Part shown: positions 54,830-64,000 of the stretch, piece by piece
How the letters are laid out: each line of letters begins with the position of its first letter
How positions within the stretch are numbered: position 1 is the first letter of the stretch
Source: Telmatactis stephensoni
Lineage: Eukaryota > Cnidaria > Anthozoa > Actiniaria > Isophelliidae
Assembly (NCBI GenBank): GCA_029948255.1
Contig: JALIZF010001487.1
Span: 1-64,000 of the forward strand
Reading direction: 5' to 3'
DNA length: 64,000 nucleotides
Translations under genes and position numbers: made by a program
Notes under the pieces: generated by a model
Databases searched by the model: none
What the model saw: the letters and a program-made list of their open reading frames with translations, nothing else
Told to the model about the DNA's origin: nothing

Positions 54830-57800
54830 ATCCATCACTATCCATCACTCTCCATCACTATGCATCACTATCCATCACTATCCGTTACTAGGCATCACTA
54901 TCCATCACTATGCATCACTATCCATCACTATCCGTTACTAGGCATCACTATCCATCACTATCCATCACTATGCATCACTATGCATCACTATCCATCACTA
55001 TCCATCACTATCCGTCACTATGCATCACTATGCATCACTATCCATCACTATCCGTTACTAGGCATCAGCATCCGTCACTAGCCATAATTATCCGTCACTA
55101 CGCATCACTAACTGTCACTACGCATCACTATCCGTTACTATGCATCACTATCCATCACCAGGCATCACTATCCGTCACTAGGCATCACTATCCATCACTA
55201 TCTATCACTATCCGTCACAATCCATCACTATCCATCACTATCCATCACTACGCATCACTATCCGTCACTATGCATCACTATCCGTCACTATGCATCACTA
55301 TCCTTCACTATGCATCACTATCCATCACTATCCATCACTATGCATCACTATGCATCACTATCCGTCACTATGCATCACTATCCATCACTATGCATCACTA
55401 TCCATCACTATGCATCACTATCCGTCACTATCCATCACTATCCGTTACTAGGCATCACTTTCTGTCACTAGCCATAATTATCCATCACTATGCATCACTA
55501 TCCATCACTATGCATCACTATCCGTCACTATGCATCACTATCCATCACTATGCATCACTATCCGTCACTATCCATCACTATCCGTCACTACACATCACTA
55601 TCGGTCACTATCCATCACTATCCGTTACTAGGCATCACTATCTGTCACTAGCCATAATTATCCATCACTATGCATCACTATCCATCACTACGCATCACTA
55701 TCCGTCACTATGCATCACTATCCGTCACTACGCATCACTATCCGTCACTATCCATCACTATCCGTTACTAGGCATCACTATCTGTCACTAGCCATAATTA
55801 TCCGCCACTACGCATCACTAACCGTCACTATCCAACACTATCCGTCACTATCCATCACTAGCCGTTACTAGCCATAATAATCCGTCACTACGCATCACTG
55901 TCCGGTATTGACAATAACTGTCCGTCACTAGCCACCACTATCTATCACTACCTATCACTTTCCATCATTACTCATCACTAGGCATCACTGGCCATCGCTA
56001 TCAGTCACTGGCCATCATTATCAGTCACTGGGCATCACTAACCATCACTATCCATCACTATCCGTCACTATCCATCACTATCCGTCACTATCCATCACTA
56101 TCAATCATTAGACATCACGTTTCATCACTATCCATCACTATGCATCACTATCGATCACTATCGATCACTATCCGTCACTATCCATCACTATCCGTCACTA
56201 CGCATCACTATCCGTCACTACGCATCACTATCCGTCACTATGCATCACTATCTGTCACTACGCATCACTATCGGTCACTATCCATCACTATCCGTTACTA
56301 GGCATCACTATCTGTCACTAGCCATAATTATCCATCACTATGCATCACTATCCATCACTATGCATCACTATCCGTCACTATGCATCACTATCCATCACTA
56401 TACATCACTATCCGTCACTATCCATCACTATCCGTTACTAGGCATCACTATCTGTCACTAGCCATAATTATCCATCACTATGCATCACTATCCATCACTA
56501 TGCATCACTATCCGTCACTATGCATCACTATCCATCACTATGCATCACTATCCGTCACTATGCATCACTATCCATCACTATGCATCACTATCCGTCACTA
56601 TCCATCACTATCCGTCACTACGCATCACTATCGGTCACTATCCATCACTATCCGTTACTAGGCATCACTATCTGTCACTAGCCATAATTATCCATCACTA
56701 TGCATCACTATCCATCACTATGCATCACTATCCGTCACTATGCATCACTATCCATCACTACGCATCACTATCCGTCACTATGCATCACTATCCGTCACTA
56801 CGCATCACTATCCGTCACTATCCATCACTATCCGTTACTAGGCATCACTATCTGTCACTAGCCATAATTATCCGTCACTACGCATCACTAACCGTCACTA
56901 TCCATCACTATCCGTCACTATGCATCACTATCCATCACTATGCATCACTATCCGTCACTATCCATCACTATCCGTCACTACGCATCACTATCGGACACTA
57001 TCCATCACTATCCGTCACTACGCATCACTATCCGTCACTATCCATCACTAGCCGTTACTAGCCATAATAATCCGTCACTACGCATCACTGTCCGGTATTG
57101 ACCATAACTGTCCGTCACTAGCCACCACTATCTATCACTACCTATCACTTTATCATTACTCATCACTAGGCATCACTAGCCATCGCTATCAGTCACCGGC
57201 CATCATTATCAGTCACTGGGCATCACTATCCATTACTATCCATCACTATCCATCACTATCCATCACTATCCGTCACTATCCATCACTATCCATCACTAGA
57301 CATCACGTTTCATCATTGCCCATCACTAGGCATCACTATCCATCACTATCCATAACTATCCATCACTATCCATCACTATCCGTTACTAGCCATCACTTTC
57401 CATCACTAGCTATCACTTATCATTATCCACCACTAGACATCACTATACATCACTGTCCGTCACTATCCGTTGTTAGCCATCACTATCCATCACTATCCTT
57501 CACTGGCCATCACTACCTATCACTTTCCATCATTATCCATCACTAGACATCACTATACATCACTGTCCGTCACTATCCGTTGTTAGCCATCACTATCCAT
57601 CACTACCTATCACTTTCCATCATTATCCATCACTAGACATCATTGTCCGTCACTATCGGTTGTTAGCCATCACTATCCATCACTATCCGTCACCAGGCAT
57701 CACTATCTGTCACTAGCCATCACTTGCCATCACTTGCCATCACCATCAGTGACTAGCCATCACTATCCGTTATTAGCCAACACTATCCGTCACTGGCCAT

Positions 57801-58290
57801 CACTGGCCATCATTATCCGTCACTTGGCATGACCATCCGTCACCAGGCTTCACTATCCGTCACTACCTATCACTATCTGTCACTAGCCATCACTTGCCAT
57901 CACTTGCCATCACCATCAGTGACTAGCCATCACTATCCGTTATTAGCCAACACTATCCGTCACTGGCCATCACTGGCCATCATTATCCGTCACTTGGCAT
58001 GACTATCCGTCACCAGGCTTCACTATCCGTCACTACCTATCACTATCTGTCACTAGCCATCACTTTCCATCACTTGCCATCACCATCAGTGACTAGCCAT
58101 CACTATCCGTTATTAGCCATCACTATCCGTTATTAGCCATTACTAGCTATCACTAGCCATCACTATCCGTTATTAGCTATCACTATCCGTTATTAGCCAT
58201 TACTAGCTATCACTAGCCATCACTATCCGTTATTAGCCATCACTATCCGTTATTAGCCATTACTAGCTATCACTAGGCATCACTATCCGT
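54830..58290 (+). repeat. Decamer satellite array (TCCATCACTA family), left arm
   Basis: The 10-bp units TCCATCACTA, TCCGTCACTA and TGCATCACTA alternate for 3.4 kb. A marker block, TCCGTTACTAGGCATCACTA plus TCTGTCACTAGCCATAATTA, recurs at 55,441, 55,621, 55,761, 56,291, 56,431, 56,651 and 56,831, which defines higher-order repeats of 140-220 bp. Units degenerate towards the spacer (57,900-58,290). All frames are open over long stretches only because the unit repeats; no protein is implied. Confidence 0.95.
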
Positions 58291-59865
58291 CACTAGCCAT
58301 CACCGACATAACTGGCCATCACTATACATAGATATCAGTCATCCGTTAGCCATTTCTATTTGTCACTAAGGCGTGTTCCGTTCTTTGTCTATTTATATTA
58401 GTTTCGTGTTTCACTAATCAAAGCAAAGGCAAATCTCGAGGTTTAGTCGATTTTTGAGAACAACTACGTACGTGTGGCAGTGGTATATAAATCGACGGCG
58501 TATGTTTAGATATTTTTGTAATAACAATTATTTAGTTCTGAATTTTCATTGATTGTTCATTTATCATATTGTAACAATTTAATTCAGCTTCACGGCTGCA
58601 ATTCTTAGTTCTAAGTTCTAGTAATAAACTATCTATCTATCTACTCTGTTAAAAGATAGCTTCAGTATAATCCCATGTAGCCCATGTTAGCAATGTTGCC
58701 TTTCACCCTTTTTAGAATTCATGATTAGATAAACAATACTAATAGCTGCCATCAAATGAATTACGTATTATTTTATGGCAAACACCGCAAAATAGCATGG
58801 CAGACCATGACAAATGCGGGGCAGACTAATGACAACAAATGACAATACATTAACACGAAAACACCGCCAACCTCTGGTTCCCCGGACACCAATATTAAAA
58901 CAATACAATAATAAAACATTCAAAATCAAAACAATACAATACAATATAAAAACAATACGATAAAATATTTGAACTTAAAAACCGCACATTGCAACGTTTA
59001 GCTTATTAGGCATGCATTGCAACACCGCATCTTTCCCGGAACTTTTCAGCCTTTCAGCACCGCAACAACCAGGCAAACACCACAAGTCCTTAAACCATAC
59101 ATAATGTTGGACTATCGGCTAAATATATGTAAAGCAAGAAAGCCAAAATATAATTAGTTTGTTGTTTTGAAACGGTTCTTGTTCACAAATCTAACATCAC
59201 ATTTTGGTCAATTTACGCATCACATGCACGCGCTGCCAAATTATGTCAATTCTCGAATTACGGGCCAATCACGAGCAAATCACGGAAACCTTTTTTCCCG
59301 TCTTTTTCAGGATGCGTATATTAATTCATACGGAATGTAACTGTTGTCAGGTTGCAAGTCGCACGATTGGAAATTTGCTTTTTAAAATCACGGACTAATT
59401 ATAATTTTAGCCTGAATCACGCATCAATTGCATTTGATTTTAGTTCAGAATCATCGACTTTTATTGACCGAACTGTGACCAAGTAAACCAATCCAACACT
59501 TCACTTTGACTACGGCTTATTCCACTTCACAAACGTAAACCCAAACGAACGGCGAGAACTACGATAAGTAATCAACAATAACTAATTAATTACTATCCTA
59601 CGTTGTTATACAAAGGTTAAGGATTTCATGCATAAGTCAACTACAACAAAACTAGCAGAAACTTCAGGTCGATATGTGACCAACCTAAAATAACTAGTGT
59701 AAACACACTATTCAAACTACTTAGCGATTCATGCTAAACCAACAACTTAATTAGACAATCCTATACCTGATTACTGTAGAAGTAAATCACTTGTAAACAA
59801 CAAAAACTGAAATAGAGATCGGTTGCATGAAGCAAACCGGCAAATCTACAGCTTTTTAATAATGG
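58291..59865. other. Spacer of the satellite-armed element
   Basis: AT-rich, with TATCTATCTATC at 58,631 and several AACAATACAATA microsatellite patches at 58,900-58,960. Small frames only; no transposase or recognisable promoter. Confidence 0.5.
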
Positions 59866-62435
59866 CCAGTGATGGATAGTGATGGCTAATAACGGATAGT
59901 GACGGACAGTGATGTATAGTGACAGATAGTGATGGCTAGTGACGGATAGTAATGGATAGTGACGGATAGTGATGCCTAGTGATGGATAGTGATAGAAAGT
60001 GATGCCTAGTGATGGAGAGTGATGGATAGTGATGCCTAGTGACTGACAGAGATGGCCAGCGATGGATAGTGATGCATAGTGACGGATAGTGATGCGTAGT
60101 GACGGTTAGTGATGCGTAGTGACGGATAATTATGGCTAGTGACGGATAGTGATGCCTAGTAACGGATAGTGATGACCAGTGATGGATAGTGATGCCTAGT
60201 AACGGATAGTGATGGATAGTGATGCATAGTGATGCAGTGACGGATAGTAATGGATAGTGACAGATAGTGATGGCTAGTGACGGATAGTGATGGATAGTGA
60301 CGGATAGTGATGCCTAGTGATGGGTAGTGGTAGGAAGTGATGCCTAGTGATGGAAAGTGATGGATAGTGATGCCCAGTGACTGATAGTGACGACCGGTGA
60401 GTGATAGTGATGCCTAGTGATGCCTAGTGATGAGTAATGATGGAAAGTGATAGGTAGTGATAGATAGTGATGGCTAGTGACGGACAGTTATGGTCAATAC
60501 CGGACAGTGATGGCTAATAACGGATAATGATGACTAGTAACTAATAGTGATGTATAAGGATGGCTAGTGACGGATATCGATGCTTAGTGACGGATATCGA
60601 TGCCTAGTGACGGATATCGATGCCTAGTAACGGATAGTGATGCCTGGTGATGGACAGTGATGTATAGTGATGCGTAGTGACGGTTAGTGATGCGTAGTGA
60701 CGGATAATTATGGCTAGTGATGGATAGTGATGCCTAGTAACGGATAGTGATGGATAGTGACGGATAGTGATGTATAGTGATGGATAGTGATGCATAGTGA
60801 CGGATAGTGATGGATAGTGACGGATAGTGATGTATAGTGATGGATAGTGATGCATAGTGACGGATAGTGATGGATAGTGACGGTTAGTGAGCGTAGTGAT
60901 GGTTAGTGATGCATAGTGACGGATAGTGATGGCTAGTGACGGATAGTGATGCCTAGTAACGGATAGTGATGGTTAGTGATGCATAGTGATGGATAGTGAT
61001 GGATAGTAACGGATAGTGATGGCTAGTAACGGATAGTGGTGGATAGTGACGGTTAGTGATGCATAGTGATGGATAGTGATGGATAGTAACGGATAGTGAT
61101 GGCTAGTAACGGATAGTGGTGGATAGTGACGGATAGTGATGCATAGTGATGGATAGTGATGCATAGTGACGGATAGTGATGGATAGTGACGGTTAGTGAT
61201 GCGTAGTGACGGATTATTATGGCTAGTGACGGATAGTGATGCCTAGTAACGGATAGTGATGGATAGTGACGGATAGTGGTGCATAGTGATGGATAGTGAT
61301 GCATAGTGACGGATAGTGATACATAGTGACGGTTAGTGATGCGTAGTGACGGATAATTATGGCTAGTGATGGATAGTGATGCCTAGTAACGGATAGTGAT
61401 GGATAGTGACGGATAGTGATGCGTAGTGACGGATAGTGATGGCTAGTGACGGATAGTGATGCCTAGTAACGGATAGTGATGGATAGTGACGGATAGTGAT
61501 GCATAATGATGGATAGTGATACGTAGTGACGAATGTCGATGCCTAGTGACGGATATCGATGCCTAGTAACGGATAGTGATGCCTGGTGATGGATAGTGAT
61601 GTATAGTGATGCGTAGTGACGGTTAGTGATGCGTAGTGACGGATAATTATGGCTAGTGACGGATAGTGATGCCTAGTAACGGATAGTGATGGATAGTGAC
61701 GGATAGTGATGCATAGTGATGCATAGTAACGGATAGTGATGGATAGTGATGTATAGTGATGCATAGTGACGGATAGTGATGGATAGTGATGGATAGTGAT
61801 GCATAGTAACGGATAGTGATGGATAGTGATGCATAGTGATGGAGAGTGATGGAGAGTGATGGATAGTGATGGATGATAACATGTAGTGATACATACTAAC
61901 GTCTGATGATGGCTAGTGATGTTCAATTACGTGTAGTGACGGATATCGATGCCTGGTGACGGATATCGATGCCTAGTAACGGAAAGTGATGCCTGGTGAT
62001 GGATAGTGATGCATAGTGACGGATAGTGATGCGTAGTGACGGTTAGTGATGCGTAGTGACGGATAATTATGGCTAGTGACGGATATTGATGCCTAGTAAC
62101 GGGTAGTGATGGATAGTGATGCCTAGTAACGGATAGTGATGGATAGTGATGGATAGTGATGCATAGTGATGGATAGTGATGGATAGTGATGCCTAGTAAC
62201 GGATAGTGATGGATAGTGATGGATAGTGATGCATAGTAACGGATAGTGATGGATAGTGATGGATAGTGATGCATAGTAACGGATAGTGATGGATAGTGAT
62301 GCATAGTGATGCATAGTGACGGATAGTGATGGATAGTGATGCATAGTGATGCATAGTAACGGATAGTGATGGATAGTGATGCATAGTGATGCATAGTGAT
62401 GGAGAGTGATGGATAGTGATGGATGATAACATGTA
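59866..62435 (-). repeat. Decamer satellite array, right arm (inverted)
   Basis: The same decamers in reverse complement (TAGTGATGGA, TAGTGACGGA, TAGTGATGCA) over 2.6 kb, with the same marker block (TAATTATGGCTAGTGACGGA and TGCCTAGTAACGGA). It is shorter than the left arm, so the arms pair imperfectly over about 2.5 kb. Confidence 0.95.
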
Positions 62436-62562
62436 GTGATACATACTAACGTCTGATGATGGCTAGTGATGTTCAATTACGTGTAGTAGGAGTGACGGTA
62501 TAGAATTATTGTGGATTTTTCCCCATTGGTGTATGTGAACATGGACGTATTACCGAGCTAAG

Positions 62563-64000
62563 TTTCTACAGTGCAGCCATGGAGCCACAACCTTGCAGCT
62601 CCCGAGTCACCAGATGTAGCCGGTGTTCTACCCTTTTCTTGTTTACCCCCAGCTTCATTGTTTCCTGCATTAAGTATTCAACAGCCTCTCCAAAACCAGC
62701 TTCTGTTCTCATTTCCTTCCGATTAATTCGTACAAAGTCTGCTATCGAAAAGACCAAGATAACTACCGCCTTGCAGCTTCAGGAGGACAGAAAAGGTACA
62801 TACGACCAAGCAGCTTGCCTTGTCTATCTGAGACTCTTATTTGCGCTCTCGATTAAAGGAGTTTGTGCAAGAGGCTCTATGGCCGGATAATCGTCTTTAA
62901 GAGTTTACAAGTCATGCAAACTCTTTGAAGAACAGCAGCATCTCCATAATAATTTCATTTCGGAAATCAAACAGCCCTTGAGAAAACAAATGTTAACTAG
63001 ACGCCTAATAGGCGTTCACTCGGGCTACACCTGTGTATAGTACTTGGGGAGAAATGGAGAACAGACGTTGATGGAAACCAGTTTGACTTGTCAGTGTCTT
63101 TTGATTGCAAAAATGCATGACAAGTACTCCCAGAGTAGAACACAAATTATATTGGGGAGAAAGTAGTTTGTACATAATTGTGCCACATCATGGTGGTTAT
63201 TAATATACTGCTGGTCTTTTTATCATGCCAGACATATACAGTATACAGTCTGCTTTATTTTGTAAATGCCTACCAAATGATCCAATATGATCTATAGATA
63301 ATACATTATAGCTCACACAATTTAAATTTCTATTCTGTACTTTTTTACTTTGATTTATGGAAACAAAACTTACAAACTGTGGCAGACTGTTTCGATGTCC
63401 AAGTTAAAATGATTTTGATATTGCTGTTGACACATTGGTAGATTCTAGAAGTACCACAGTTACCTTTCTATGAAATCATTTCAGTTTCTTAACACAACTT
63501 TTCAATACATGTATTAATTACCATGTTTTTAATATGGAGCAGATCAATGATTATAGCAGTAGTCAGTTGCTGATGCTTTATTTGAAGTGTAATGTCATGC
63601 AATATATGCTCATTACTGATACCATATATAGCTCCTCCATGCACATCAATCTGATACTACTACATACAGTAACATCTTCAATTCAATCCACTTTATCTTG
63701 TTTCTGTGAACATGGTTGCACAAAGCTTGTACAAATTTGTGGTTGAGTATCACTTTTCATTGATTGAAAATATCATTTTGTACATTCTAAAATTATTCTT
63801 CAATTGTTGCTAATATAAGGTCTCATAAACATTACTATCATTTCCATGATTATCCATCACTATATTCTTATCTGCTAACATTGAGCATGATTGACAATAA
63901 AGTACATTCAGTATATTAAATAATGACATTGTACAAAATACAGATTGCACTAAATATTTATAAGTTAATAATAAAAAATCATTTGTTTTCCATTGTTTAT
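62563..64000. other. Right flank, no supported gene
   Basis: The + strand between 54,600 and the insertion point reads an open, coiled-coil-like frame (ILKTLDAKIEGLQARQRLIN) that breaks at the element. Beyond it, a - strand frame (62,757-62,566; MVFSIADFVRINRKEMRTEA) and a + strand frame overlap, and neither is recognised. ACGCCTAATAGGCGT at 63,001 is a perfect small hairpin. From 63,060 the sequence is AT-rich and empty. Confidence 0.4.

Larger units (their letters stand above)
54700..62554. mobile_element. 7.9-kb satellite-armed transposon with exact 8-bp target duplication
   Basis: The ends are GGTAATACGTCCATGTTCAC on the left and its reverse complement on the right. About 140 terminal bp pair with roughly four mismatches. 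GAGCTAAG stands immediately outside both ends (54,692-54,699 and 62,555-62,562). Inside the ends are long arrays of a 10-bp satellite in opposite orientation around a spacer of about 1.5 kb with no transposase. An 8-bp duplication fits hAT, P or Merlin-type transposition. A second copy of the inner terminal segment (GGATGATAACATGTAGTGAT onward) is embedded at 61,863, showing that the right end has been duplicated. Confidence 0.85.

Noticed and set aside
54860..57546. Long open frames of repeated HHYPSL-type peptides (up to 293 codons) on the + strand
   Set aside because: They follow automatically from a 10-bp unit that lacks stops in all frames; overlapping frames give the same peptide. No start context or other coding sign.
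60604..62476. The same repeated peptides on the - strand
   Set aside because: Mirror image of the satellite in the right arm, not genes.
62566..62890. Overlapping ORFs on both strands beyond the satellite element
   Set aside because: Neither has a recognisable motif or splice support; mentioned only as flank.
1..64000. tRNA, rRNA or other structured RNA genes
   Set aside because: I looked for GGTTCGAATCC-type B boxes and rRNA core motifs on both strands by eye and found none convincing; a covariance-model scan was not possible.

Overview
The window looks like nuclear DNA of an invertebrate animal. It is AT-rich, has short spliced exons with GT-AG junctions and AATAAA signals, and is full of decayed selfish elements. 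The repeat families (Polinton-like virus genes, DUF7869-type proteins, a CR1/L2-like LINE tail, fold-back MITEs) are the kind seen in cnidarian genomes, so a stony coral or another anthozoan is my best guess. No sequence here proves the species. I see no rRNA, tRNA or CRISPR array, and few genes that look like ordinary host genes.

Region by region. 1-3.9 kb: end of an integrated Polinton/adintovirus-like element (two leftward virion-type genes, a 47-bp minisatellite in the divergent promoter region, a packaging ATPase, and a convergent small Cys-rich gene). 4.7-11.8 kb: a possible three-exon host gene whose intron holds a nearly complete transposon-like gene (5.5-9.5 kb) encoding a hydrophobic start, zinc finger, transposase-like core, RING-H2 and a papain-like cysteine peptidase-like domain; it has one frameshift and two stops. 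13-22 kb: graveyard of related fragments, a LINE tail and small repeats. 22.5-41.4 kb: two paralogous five-exon mini-genes, an old segmental duplication, and a transposon-like unit (32.7-39.8 kb) in which a rightward Tudor/chromo-barrel-like gene faces a leftward three-exon gene encoding a roughly 1190-residue protein that ends in BRCT and HMG-box domains. A 594-bp internally deleted derivative of that unit lies at 23.3 kb.

41,448-48,527: a 7.1-kb element with 1.76-1.9 kb terminal inverted repeats and an AGTA target duplication. It carries a DUF7869-type gene and a coiled-coil plus Tudor-like gene assembled from a run of 63-nt, phase-0 exons. 50.6-52.5 kb: a DIRS-like gag remnant, TATAAATA iterons and one unknown ORF. 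54,700-62,554: a 7.9-kb element bounded by an exact 8-bp duplication (GAGCTAAG), whose arms are kilobases of a 10-bp satellite in opposite orientations.

The most interesting candidate system is the pairing, in two unrelated-looking elements, of a leftward transposase-type gene with a rightward gene carrying a Tudor-like 'reader' domain. That pairing suggests mobile elements that carry their own chromatin-binding accessory protein. The pairing is seen in the sequence; the function is inference.
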